This document shows, piece by piece, positions 54,942-63,275 of a DNA stretch of 64,000 nt (positions within the stretch are counted from its first letter, which is position 1; every line of letters begins with the position of its first letter). Source of the stretch: Clostridium sp. Marseille-P299 (GTDB lineage: Bacteria; Bacillota; Clostridia; Lachnospirales; Lachnospiraceae); NCBI RefSeq assembly GCF_900078195.1, contig NZ_FJVE01000007.1:806001-870000 (forward strand), in the 5' to 3' direction. Both the position numbers and the translations under genes were made by a program. Below the pieces are notes generated by a model. The model saw only the letters and a list, made by a program, of their open reading frames with translations. It was not told the origin of the DNA and ran no database searches.

Positions 54942-56345
54942 ATGAGAATTCACGAAGTGATGTATTATTTTAAGACATACCTGGTATTAGGAGTCATTGG
55001 CTTATTGGTATTAGGTTTTGTAGGTATTTTTGGTTATTTTATTGTATATAAAAAAATACTTGGAGGTAAAAAGAGTATTTCAAAGAAACAGGTTTTAATA
55101 GGAAGTCTATTGACGATATACATGATTATGGTGTTTGGTGTTACTTTTTTAAGTAGAGGTTCAAATTTTAAAGGAAGTATGAATCTTGATTTTCTTAGTT
55201 CTTATAAGGAAGCATGGTATTCCTTTAGTTTTAGGGATTGGCAACTTATTATACTGAATATATTTATGTTTGTGCCTTTTGGCTTTTTATTACCTTTACT
55301 TAATAAAAGGTTTCAAAAAGTACACTACACTTTGATTGCTACATTATTATTTACTGTTTTTATTGAATTGTTTCAATATGTAACTGGAAAGGGTATCTTT
55401 GAAATCGATGATATTTTTAACAATACATTAGGTGGTATTGTAGGGTATGGTATCATTATGGTTTTCATCACTGGGGTTGGAACAAGTAGAAAAAAAGGGC
55501 TTAAGATAGCTGGATATCTAACACCTTTTGTTCTTACGGTATGTGGTTTTATAGGCATGTTTGTCTATTATGAAAACAAAGAATTTGGTAATTTAGCAGT
55601 AAATTATATTAATAAAATGAATTTAAAAAACACAAATGTAATTTTAAATACGACTCTTAATGAAACTGAATCCATTGCTTCTGTATACAAAGCCCCTACT
55701 TATACCAAGGATGAGGCGAAAGAGTATGTAAAAGATATATTCAAACGTATGGAGATTGATGCACCAGAGCTAGAAATTGATGCTTATAGCGAGAATGCTT
55801 TATATTGGAGAAGAGGTGAGCCAACCTATAGTATATGGTTTTATAATATAGGCGGGACTTATAATTTTACTGATTTTTCTAGTTTTGATGATGGGGTAGA
55901 GCCTAAAGAGATCGATGAAGCAACCTTGTTAGAAATTTTAAATGGATATGGAATTAAGGTTCCTTTTGAAGCTGAATTTATAAAAGAGAAGAGCGGTTAT
56001 TATTCTTTTAGTGTTGATAAATATATAGATGGTGATAATCTAATTGATGGGGAAATTGACTGCACTTATTATAGTGATAATACAATCAAACAAATAAGAA
56101 ATAATTTAGTAACCTATGAAAAGACCAAGGATGTAACTATAAAAAGTGAAAGAGAAGCTTATGAAGAGTTACAAGATGGAAAGTTTCGTTATTATTCTGG
56201 TGATAATATAGGTGAGATTATAATCGATGGCGTAACTCTTGATTATGTAATGGATACTAAAGGTTTCTATCAACCAGTATATTCATTTTCATCAAAAATA
56301 GATGGAAATGAGATTCTTATAACGATTCCAGCAATTGATTCATAG
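54942..56345 (+). CDS. VanZ-like membrane protein with C-terminal extracellular domain
   Basis: A 467-residue protein. The N-terminal 200 residues contain about five transmembrane helices and the VanZ-like domain (LNIFMFVPFGFLLPLLNKRF, FIELFQYVTGKGIFEIDDIFNNTLGGIVGYGI). The remaining ~260 residues are hydrophilic and predicted outside the cell, with no recognised domain. VanZ relatives affect susceptibility to glycopeptides or lipoglycopeptides, but most VanZ-like proteins have no proven role. Start ATG 54942 follows CGGAGG at 54930-54935; an in-frame TTG at 54921 is not needed. Probably monocistronic. Confidence 0.85.
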   Translation: MRIHEVMYYFKTYLVLGVIGLLVLGFVGIFGYFIVYKKILGGKKSISKKQVLIGSLLTIYMIMVFGVTFLSRGSNFKGSMNLDFLSSYKEAWYSFSFRDWQLIILNIFMFVPFGFLLPLLNKRFQKVHYTLIATLLFTVFIELFQYVTGKGIFEIDDIFNNTLGGIVGYGIIMVFITGVGTSRKKGLKIAGYLTPFVLTVCGFIGMFVYYENKEFGNLAVNYINKMNLKNTNVILNTTLNETESIASVYKAPTYTKDEAKEYVKDIFKRMEIDAPELEIDAYSENALYWRRGEPTYSIWFYNIGGTYNFTDFSSFDDGVEPKEIDEATLLEILNGYGIKVPFEAEFIKEKSGYYSFSVDKYIDGDNLIDGEIDCTYYSDNTIKQIRNNLVTYEKTKDVTIKSEREAYEELQDGKFRYYSGDNIGEIIIDGVTLDYVMDTKGFYQPVYSFSSKIDGNEILITIPAIDS

Positions 56346-56367
56346 TTTTAGTACAAAGCATATAAAC

Positions 56368-56402
56368 AAGACACGCCTGGGAGTGGGTGTGTCTTATTTT
56401 AG
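56368..56402 (+). terminator. Intrinsic terminator of the VanZ-like gene
   Basis: Stem AAGACACGCCT / GGGTGTGTCTT (56368-56378 and 56385-56395) followed by ATTTTA. Confidence 0.85.
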
Positions 56403-56441
56403 AATATGAAATGAATTAGGATTTTATATAATACAGATTTG

Positions 56442-56567
56442 TAGTATAATAAAAGTAAAGTAATAAAAGTAAAATATAAAGGTAAAGTAATAAAGGTTTA
56501 GTAATAAAGGTAAAGTAATTAAGGTTATGTAATAAAGGCAAATTAATTAAGGTAATTTAATAAAGGG
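56442..56567. repeat. 14-bp tandem repeat, about nine copies
   Basis: Units of consensus AAAGTAATAAAGGT run without interruption: AAAGTAATAAAAGT, AAAATATAAAGGT, AAAGTAATAAAGGT, TTAGTAATAAAGGT, AAAGTAATTAAGGT, TATGTAATAAAGGC, AAATTAATTAAGGT, AATTTAATAAAGGG. All are 14 bp except one 13-bp copy. The AAGG core is kept while flanking bases drift. It lies between the VanZ-like terminator and the GNAT gene. Confidence 0.93.
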
Positions 56568-56686
56568 AATTCATGTAGCTTTTATGATTACATTAATTCA
56601 AATGGAGTATCATATAAATATTAAATGATAGTTACTTGTAACTATTAATAATGTAATTTTATTTTGTATAGAGAAAGGATAAGACA

Positions 56687-57010
56687 ATGAATTGGAACTA
56701 TAAAGAAAATCAAATTGTAAGTGTAGATGAAAATGGAACTATAATATCTCAGGTGGATTTTGTTAAGAAGAATAATGATACAATTGATATTGAGCACGTT
56801 TATGTCAGCCCTGAATATAGAGGACAGGGAGTTGCAGGTAAGACGATGTTAACGGTAGTAGGGTATTTAAGAGAACAGAAATTAAAGGCAACGGCTTCTT
56901 GTTCTTATGCAAATGGCTGGTTTCATAAAAATGAAGAAAAATATGTTGATGTAATTTCTCCTGAATTTAAAAACCAGGCAGCAGCTTGTAGAATTGATGG
57001 AAAACATTAA
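56687..57010 (+). CDS. Small GNAT-fold N-acetyltransferase (YjdJ-like)
   Basis: A 107-residue protein of the short GNAT subgroup. The acetyl-CoA pyrophosphate loop YRGQGVAGKTML (about residues 45-56) is canonical (R-x-x-G-x-G/A). The conserved C-terminal ATASCSYANGWFHKNEEK segment is typical of the YjdJ/GNAT_3-like family. The acceptor is unknown. AAAGGATAAG precedes the ATG. Single gene, ended by the GGGC/GCCC hairpin at 57134. Confidence 0.85.
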   Translation: MNWNYKENQIVSVDENGTIISQVDFVKKNNDTIDIEHVYVSPEYRGQGVAGKTMLTVVGYLREQKLKATASCSYANGWFHKNEEKYVDVISPEFKNQAAACRIDGKH

Positions 57011-57050
57011 TTTAAGATAACTAGTAAATAGATTTATAAAGAATAAAAAG

Positions 57051-57095
57051 AATAATTAGAATAATAGGAGTAATAAGAGTAATAAGAATAATAGG
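57051..57095. repeat. 9-bp tandem repeat, five copies
   Basis: AATAATTAG, AATAATAGG, AGTAATAAG, AGTAATAAG and AATAATAGG follow each other directly after the GNAT gene. Confidence 0.8.
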
Positions 57096-57133
57096 AAGTA
57101 CATGTTACAGTTCCTTTGTTTTAATAAAGATTC

Positions 57134-57149
57134 GGGCAAAGCCCTTTTT
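57134..57149 (+). terminator. Short intrinsic terminator
   Basis: GGGC-AAA-GCCC (57134-57144) followed by TTTTT. It probably ends the GNAT transcript and immediately precedes the structured element at 57161. Confidence 0.75.
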
Positions 57150-57160
57150 AAAACTATAAT

Positions 57161-57280
57161 GGCAATTTGCACAAAGCAAAAGAACGAATGCGTCTGTGGA
57201 AATGCGTTAGATGTTAGAACACCTTATGCATTGAAATCGAAGCAGGAGTCTTTAGAAGTTGTGCAGATTGCCCTTTTTTA
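57161..57280 (+). ncRNA. Candidate ~120-nt structured RNA closed by a 14-bp stem
   Basis: GGCAATTTGCACAA (57161-57174) pairs with TTGTGCAGATTGCC (57259-57272), 14 bp with one G-U, followed at once by C and six T residues. The 84-nt interior is markedly GC-richer than the flanks and has AATGC / GCATT among possible inner pairings. This is the shape of an independently terminated small RNA or an orphan riboswitch with terminator. It lies 200 bp before the GH18-LRR gene, in a 470-bp gap. I could not match it to SRP RNA, 6S RNA, tmRNA or a known riboswitch. Confidence 0.5.
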
Positions 57281-57480
57281 GGACGAAACTTTAATTTTAG
57301 ATTTTTAGGTAATAAGTATAAATGCTTTGCCATTTAAGGTGAAAAATGATTTGCCATGATATCAAGTACATTTTCTATTTACTTTTTAATATAAAAGAAT
57401 TATAGTAAAAATAGGTAAAATATCTCGGATTTTAAATTCTATACCATAGTGCCGAGTGTAATTATATAAGGAGGGATTCG

Positions 57481-59784
57481 ATGAATAGGAATTATTTTAA
57501 ACGATTTAAAAATAATAGTTTAAAGCAGCCGATGAAAAGCTTAGTCACATTGTGCATTTGTATGATATTAATAGCAACATGCATCATGCAGCCATTACCT
57601 GTTCTAGCAGATGAAAGCACCTCAAATGACAATGCAGCAGCTAAGAGCACAGTGAGAACTAAGAATCAAGGTGTGCTTCATGCATTTTACCCTGCAAATG
57701 CAACATTTTCTGAGAAGATGCAAACATACATAGATAATTTAGACTCCATAAGTTTTGCATGGAGCAGGATAGATGCTAAAGATTCAAGTAGTTTAAATAC
57801 TGTAAAAGGAAAGAATGGAAACTATGGTTTTTATTATCCGAACGATTATTTAAAACCGTTAGAATATGCAAAGAGCCAGGGAAAATCAATCCAGTTAAGT
57901 ATTTATATGGATGGTAGCGATTGTGTGAAATTACTACCTGAAGAGAGTAGCCGCTCAGCCATGGTATCAGCAATAGTAAATGCGATGCAGGAGGATCTTT
58001 CTCTGGGAAGTGGCCTTTATTATGATGGTGCAGTCATTGATTTTGAAGGACTTCGTAATACGGATGGAAATAATAAATCTATTCTTTATTATGGAAAGCC
58101 AATCAGCGATTATTATATTCAGTTTTTAAGAGAACTAAAAAATGAATTTGACCTCATAGGGAAAAAGCTATACGTAGCAGTAAATCCAGGATTGTATTAT
58201 GATGGTTATGATTATACAAATATCCTTACTATCGCAGACCGTGTAATTCTTATGGCTCATGATTATGAACCAACTGGGAAACTTCAAAAATATCAGATTG
58301 AACAGTATACAGGCTATGATGTATTAGAACCAATTAATAGTTTAGCACCTATAGAAATGGTAAGAAAAGCTTTAAATGAAATACAGAGTGCAGCAACAGA
58401 TTCTACGCAACTTTCCAAGGTATGGTTACAGATTACTTTTGACGCTGCTCAGTGGCAGTTTGATGTTAAAAGTGCAAAGGATTGGGAGACTCTAGCAGAT
58501 ACGACCTTAAGTAGAAGTAAAAGACTTACGCCATTATATAAATCAATTAAGGAACGTGTGGACAATACGGATGGTAATGGAGTGAATATAAGTTATGGGT
58601 ACAATAATGAATTACAAAGCCCATATATTCAGTATTATAATAAAGCAGATAAGTCGTATAATGTGATAATCTATGAGGATAGTAATAGTATCAGCGCAAA
58701 AATTGATTTAGCAAGAACTTATAACCTTGGTGGTATCTCACTTTGGAGTCTTTCAAATCTACCAGATTATAATGATACAACAGGGAAGAAGTTCTATCTA
58801 AATGGATGGGATACAATAATCTCTAAAATGATTTCTTATGATAAATTACCAACGGGAAGCAGTAAATATGTAAGTTTTACGGATGCTACAGTAGAAAAGG
58901 CAATACGAGAAAAACTTGGTAAAGCATCTGGTAAAATATCAACATATGAGTTACAAAACATTTATCGACTTAAGTTATCTACGGGAGTTAAGAGTCTAAA
59001 AGATTTAAGTAAGCTTACAAACCTAGAATATTTGGATGCTAGCGGATTAAACATAAAAGACATAACAGCGATAGGTAAGCTTACTAAACTAAGAGTACTT
59101 TACCTTCAGCGAAATGCAATTTCAAATATAACTGCCTTAAAAAATTTAAAAGATTTAGAGGTACTATCACTAAACGGGAATCAGTTAGTTTATATCAATA
59201 CACTAACTTCTTTAACTAAGTTACAAAAATTATATCTACGTGAAAATAAGATTATAAATATAACTGCTTTAAATAAACTAACTAACTTAGAAACTTTGGA
59301 ACTTGGGAAAAACAGCATACAGAAAATAGATAGTTTGAAAAAATTAAAAAACCTGAAGTACTTAGCACTGGATAACAATCAAGTTTCTGATCTTTCAGCT
59401 TTAAAGGCCTTGACGAATATAACGTATCTAGACTTATCAAACAATAAAATTTCGTCTATAAAGGCGATAAAAAGTCTAAGTGGACTTGAGAGTTTATATT
59501 TGCAAAGAAATACAATCAGTGATATTAGTACGGTTTCAGCTTTTAAAAAGTTAAAATCATTATCACTGAATGGAAATAATATTTCAGATCTGAAACCTTT
59601 GGCAAAACTTACTCTTTTAGAAAAGCTTTATTTAAAGGATAATAAAGTTAAAAGTATTGCCTCTTTAAAGGGGCTTGTAAATCTAAATGAGTTATATCTG
59701 TCGGGCAATGCAATTACGAATTACAGTGCTGTCAAAGCAGTATATAATAAAAAGGGTTTTTTATGTGATTTTAAAATTAACTAA
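57481..59784 (+). CDS. Secreted GH18-like glycosidase fused to a C-terminal leucine-rich-repeat domain
   Basis: A 767-residue exported protein. A signal peptide ends near ...LPVLADES (about residue 39). A GH18-type barrel (about 55-450) resembles the SleL/YaaH group that cleaves peptidoglycan or chitin-like glycans. Its catalytic strand is D182-G-A-V-I-D187-F-E189, keeping the proton-donor Glu and adjacent Asp. Residues about 485-755 form about eleven 22-residue leucine-rich repeats of the SDS22/internalin type (LTNLEYLDASGLNIKDITAI). LRRs usually bind proteins or glycans, so it may be targeted to a surface or to a foreign cell; inference. AAGGAGG precedes the start. Confidence 0.85.
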   Translation: MNRNYFKRFKNNSLKQPMKSLVTLCICMILIATCIMQPLPVLADESTSNDNAAAKSTVRTKNQGVLHAFYPANATFSEKMQTYIDNLDSISFAWSRIDAKDSSSLNTVKGKNGNYGFYYPNDYLKPLEYAKSQGKSIQLSIYMDGSDCVKLLPEESSRSAMVSAIVNAMQEDLSLGSGLYYDGAVIDFEGLRNTDGNNKSILYYGKPISDYYIQFLRELKNEFDLIGKKLYVAVNPGLYYDGYDYTNILTIADRVILMAHDYEPTGKLQKYQIEQYTGYDVLEPINSLAPIEMVRKALNEIQSAATDSTQLSKVWLQITFDAAQWQFDVKSAKDWETLADTTLSRSKRLTPLYKSIKERVDNTDGNGVNISYGYNNELQSPYIQYYNKADKSYNVIIYEDSNSISAKIDLARTYNLGGISLWSLSNLPDYNDTTGKKFYLNGWDTIISKMISYDKLPTGSSKYVSFTDATVEKAIREKLGKASGKISTYELQNIYRLKLSTGVKSLKDLSKLTNLEYLDASGLNIKDITAIGKLTKLRVLYLQRNAISNITALKNLKDLEVLSLNGNQLVYINTLTSLTKLQKLYLRENKIINITALNKLTNLETLELGKNSIQKIDSLKKLKNLKYLALDNNQVSDLSALKALTNITYLDLSNNKISSIKAIKSLSGLESLYLQRNTISDISTVSAFKKLKSLSLNGNNISDLKPLAKLTLLEKLYLKDNKVKSIASLKGLVNLNELYLSGNAITNYSAVKAVYNKKGFLCDFKIN

Positions 59785-59830
59785 GAAGTAAGGTTCCTAT
59801 TAAAATGGACTTTCTATAAAAAATACAAAA

Positions 59831-59972
59831 ATAGACATCTTCAAAATAGATATCTCAAAAAATAGATATCTCAAAAAATAGATATCTCAAAAAATAGACA
59901 TCTCAAAAAAATAGAAGTCTGAAAAAAATAGACATCTTAAAAAATAGATATATGAAAAAATCGACATCTTAT
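59831..59972. repeat. 16-17-bp tandem repeat, nine copies
   Basis: Units of consensus ATAGATATCTCAAAAA run from 59831. Copies 2-4 are identical, and later copies carry ATAGACATCT, ATAGAAGTCT or ATAGATATAT variants and extra A residues. Each holds an AGATATCT-type palindrome. It lies between convergent genes, next to a terminator, in the 271-bp gap at 59785-60055. Confidence 0.92.
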
Positions 59973-59973
59973 T

Positions 59974-60034
59974 AAAAAAGGCTGTTGCAAAATAGAGTTT
60001 TACATTAATAAAACTTTATTTTGCTTCAGCCCCT
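59974..60034 (-). terminator. Terminator of the AraC-BtrH gene (minus strand)
   Basis: Stem of about 20 bp GGCTG-TTGCAAAATAgAGTTTTA / TAAAACTtTATTTTGC-TTCAGCC (59980-60032). On the minus strand it is followed by CCTTTTTT. Possibly bidirectional, since CCCTTT follows on the plus strand. Confidence 0.85.
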
Positions 60035-60055
60035 TTAATTTTATAGTTCCAAATA

Positions 60056-61555
60056 TTATTCCGATAAATTTTCAATGATACGTTCTATAATTTCCATAGC
60101 TTTTGCTTCGTTTTTTGCTGCCTCATCAATTAGTTTAACCAGCTCTTTTCGAGTTTCAGGTTTTGCATAGTGTCTTAATAGGATTTCTTGATTCTCGTGT
60201 CTACCTAAAACTTCATTCATTTTCCTAGAACCGATGTAACTTACTTTAGAAAAATAATCTGCTGCTTCAAGGCATAAATCAATTACATTTTGTTGTCTCT
60301 TTCCAACGGATTTTAAATATTCTGCAGCATAGAAACGACCTTCTCCGGTCATGGTTTGGGCATCCATTTGGCACATAAAACGTTCTGTTAGTAAAGGTAA
60401 GGTGATATTCTTATCAAACTGTTTATCATCGGTCGTCCATTTGCCCCATATTTCATAAGCTTCTTGACCACATGCAATTTCACTTCCCAAGGCATCATCT
60501 TTCCAATCAATTGATGTTCTATTTTCAATATCAATCGCATTTTGCAAGATACTTTTATCATTTATCATTGCACTTTCGGTTTCCCCAATGGACATAAGCA
60601 TAGAAGTGCATGTATTTTCCCACCATTTATCGAACATAAAATATCCAGTTTCATGAAAAGAAACCCCATTGTTATATTCAGAGCGGTGTTGGAAAAAATT
60701 CCAGCCTAATAAGATTTCTCCATTCTCTTGATAACCTGCGATAATGCAAGCTTCAGGAGGGCCTATAATTCCAAGGGATATTACAGGACGACCTTGATTA
60801 ATTTCTTCTTTTATAAAATCGATAAAGCCTTGTTTATTACTATCTTTCCGCATTAAGAATTTATAATTGCGTCCAGCCGCTTGAAAAGAACGTTTAAACG
60901 CTTCTGTCCCATCCTCATAAATATAAACGATATCAACATTACCACCATCCCAGAATTTTTTATTAAAGCGTAGGCGAAATGCCGCTCCAGAAGCTGCCAT
61001 TAAGTATCCGTAATTGATGTCCTGGCCCATATAGTTTAAACACGATTTTAAACATGATGGAAAAGGAGTACATTCTTCCCATTTATACTCAACTTTAGGT
61101 ATTCCTAGAAGAATACAACTATCTTTTTCAATTTGTTTCATAACTACCTCCGATTTTGTTTGTAAAGGAGATGGAAGTTCAAGTATTGCGGGTGCATACA
61201 CACCTGAGGCTATTAGACGTCTACCCGCCCGTAATCTTTGTCTGCGAAACTCACGGGGAAGTAAACCGATTTCTCTTTTAAATGCACGAGTGAAAGCATC
61301 ATATTGCTCGAATCCATATTCTGAAGCAATACTAAGTAGACTATGATCTGTATGAATCAGGTCAAACGCTGCATAATTAAGTTTTCTTAAAAGAATGTAC
61401 CTGCCAATTGAAATTTGCATATTCTCTTTAAATGCTTTTCTGACATGGGAATAAGAATAACCTACCGCATTTTCTAAATCAATAGGATTGATTTCAGACT
61501 TCACTCGGTTTTCAACGTAGGTGCATACTGATAAAATCAATATTGAATAATCCAT
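60056..61555 (-). CDS. AraC-type DNA-binding domain fused to a BtrH-like domain
   Basis: A 499-residue protein. Residues 1-105 form an AraC helix-turn-helix pair at the N-terminus (IDLENAVGYSYSHVRKAFKE and ASEYGFEQYDAFTRAFKREI). A domain at about 150-360 resembles the N-terminal BtrH papain-like fold (CLKSCLNYMGQDINYGYLM, AAGRNYKFLMR, GRPVISLGIIGPPEACIIAGY, LLGWNFFQ), followed by a helical tail. BtrH moves an acyl side chain in butirosin synthesis, so this may be a small-molecule-binding or acyl-handling regulator. The start ATG 61553-61555 follows GGAG eight bases upstream; the long upstream frame lacks a site. Confidence 0.82.
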   Translation of the reverse strand: MDYSILILSVCTYVENRVKSEINPIDLENAVGYSYSHVRKAFKENMQISIGRYILLRKLNYAAFDLIHTDHSLLSIASEYGFEQYDAFTRAFKREIGLLPREFRRQRLRAGRRLIASGVYAPAILELPSPLQTKSEVVMKQIEKDSCILLGIPKVEYKWEECTPFPSCLKSCLNYMGQDINYGYLMAASGAAFRLRFNKKFWDGGNVDIVYIYEDGTEAFKRSFQAAGRNYKFLMRKDSNKQGFIDFIKEEINQGRPVISLGIIGPPEACIIAGYQENGEILLGWNFFQHRSEYNNGVSFHETGYFMFDKWWENTCTSMLMSIGETESAMINDKSILQNAIDIENRTSIDWKDDALGSEIACGQEAYEIWGKWTTDDKQFDKNITLPLLTERFMCQMDAQTMTGEGRFYAAEYLKSVGKRQQNVIDLCLEAADYFSKVSYIGSRKMNEVLGRHENQEILLRHYAKPETRKELVKLIDEAAKNEAKAMEIIERIIENLSE

Positions 61556-61751
61556 CTCCACAACTCCAATTTTTATAGTATTTTTACTGTTGTAATTAAC
61601 AATATAAAAAATAATATAACTAACGACATAAAAAATATTGAGTTTTAATGCTATGTTATTGTTACTTCCGGAAGTAAGTTCAGTATAACATTTTTTTCCA
61701 CAAACTTCTCGACTTTTTTGATTATCGTAAATCAAAATATAAAAGTAAGAT

Positions 61752-61923
61752 CAGAATTGTAAAAGTACATATTCAGAAGCACAAAAGTACATGTTCAAAA
61801 TTAAAAAAATATATTCAGAAGCACAAAAGTACATGTTCAAAATTAAAAAAGTATATATTCTGAATTACAAAAGGAGAATTTGAAAATTACGATAGTGCAT
61901 ATTCAAAATTACAAAATAGATTT
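61752..61923. repeat. 22-bp tandem repeat, eight copies
   Basis: Units of consensus CAGAATTACAAAAGTACATATT: CAGAATTGTAAAAGTAC(ATATT), CAGAAGCACAAAAGTACATG(TT), CAAAATTAAAAAAATATATT, the CAGAAGC unit again, then four more diverged copies. Six are 22 bp, two are 20 bp. The pair CAGAAGC.../CAAAATT... is itself duplicated with a ~42-bp period. It lies in the 646-bp gap between the divergent AraC-BtrH and rsmH genes, which otherwise shows no gene. Confidence 0.93.
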
Positions 61924-62201
61924 GCTTTAAGGTTAATAAATATTGAGTTCATAAATAGGTACCATTTTTAGTAGGTGCTATAGAAATATAGAGATGGTCT
62001 GAACTGCTTAATTGTGATAGAATATAGGGGTATGCTAATTTATCAAGAAAATTTTATATGCTACTAAAATATTAAGTGCGATAAAAGTAACAATGATAGT
62101 TGCATATGTTTGAACATTAAGCATTATTTAAAACGATACCAATAGAAATATAGATGTTTAATGTTAACAAAGCTAATAAAGAGAAATTGGAGAGGTATAT
62201 A

Positions 62202-63251
62202 ATGGAGAATCAAGAAAAAACACACAAGAGACGAGTTCGATATAAAGGAACTCATCCTAAAAATTATAAAGAGAAATATAAAGAACTAAACCCTGATAAA
62301 TATCCAGAAACAGTAGCGAAGGTAATTCGTAAAGGAAGTACGCCAGTTGGTATGCACATATCTATATGTGTAAATGAAATCATTGAATTTTTGCAAATAG
62401 AACCAGGTCAAATCGGGTTGGATGCGACGCTAGGATACGGTGGACATACATCTGCAATGTTAAAATGTTTAGAATCAAAGGGTCATATTTATGCTCTTGA
62501 TGTAGACCCAATAGAAATTGTTAAGACGAAAGAACGTTTAGCAGGTCTAGGCTATGGTCCTGATATCTTAACTATTAAGCAGCTAAACTTTGCTAATATA
62601 GACCAAGTTGCAGAAGAAGCAGGAAAGTTTGATTTTGTTTTGGCAGATTTAGGTGTTTCATCAATGCAAATTGATAATCCTGAGAGAGGTTTTTCATTTA
62701 AAACAGACGGTCCATTGGATTTACGTCTTAATCCTGAAAAAGGAATGTCAGTAGCAGAGTTATTAAGAAATGTTACTCAAGAAGAATTACAGGGAATGTT
62801 AATAGAGAATTCAGATGAACCTTATTCGGAGGAAATATCAAAAGCTATTATTTCAGAAATCAAAAAGGGAAATGATATTTCTACAACTACAAAATTGAGA
62901 GGAATCATAGAAGATGTTCTTAATTTTATTCCAGAGAAGGAACGCAAAGAAGCGATAAAGAAATCGTGTCAAAGAACATTCCAAGCATTACGAATCGATG
63001 TGAATAGTGAATTCGAAGTACTATATGATTTCTTAGATAAACTCCCTAATGTTATGGCAAAAGGAGGACGTATTGCTATTTTAACATTCCATTCTGGAGA
63101 GGATCGATTGGTTAAAAAGTCGTTTAAACAATTGTTGCGTGAAGGAGTATATAGTGAAATTTCAACGGAAGTTATCCGCCCTTCCGCAGAAGAATGTGCG
63201 ATGAATGGTCGTGCACGCTCAACTAAAATGAGATGGGCAATTAAAGCATAA
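62202..63251 (+). CDS. rsmH: RsmH-type 16S rRNA m4C1402 methyltransferase, N-terminally extended paralogue
   Basis: A 349-residue SAM-dependent methyltransferase. Motifs: PVGMHISICVNEIIEFL, DATLGYGGHTSAML (SAM loop), ALDVDPIEI, DLGVSSMQIDNPERGFSFKTDGPLDLRL, and FHSGEDRLVKKSFK. RsmH N4-methylates cytidine 1402 in the ribosomal P site. It has a basic N-terminal extension of about 45 residues (THKRRVRYKGTHPKNYKEKY). It lies outside the usual dcw division cluster where rsmH (mraW) normally sits, so it may be a second copy with shifted specificity. Start 62202 follows GGAGAGG at 62189-62195; an in-frame ATG at 62154 lacks a site. The cysteine desulfidase gene follows 24 bp downstream. Confidence 0.88.
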   Translation: MENQEKTHKRRVRYKGTHPKNYKEKYKELNPDKYPETVAKVIRKGSTPVGMHISICVNEIIEFLQIEPGQIGLDATLGYGGHTSAMLKCLESKGHIYALDVDPIEIVKTKERLAGLGYGPDILTIKQLNFANIDQVAEEAGKFDFVLADLGVSSMQIDNPERGFSFKTDGPLDLRLNPEKGMSVAELLRNVTQEELQGMLIENSDEPYSEEISKAIISEIKKGNDISTTTKLRGIIEDVLNFIPEKERKEAIKKSCQRTFQALRIDVNSEFEVLYDFLDKLPNVMAKGGRIAILTFHSGEDRLVKKSFKQLLREGVYSEISTEVIRPSAEECAMNGRARSTKMRWAIKA

Positions 63252-63275
63252 TTAAAGCAAAGGAATAAAATAGAT

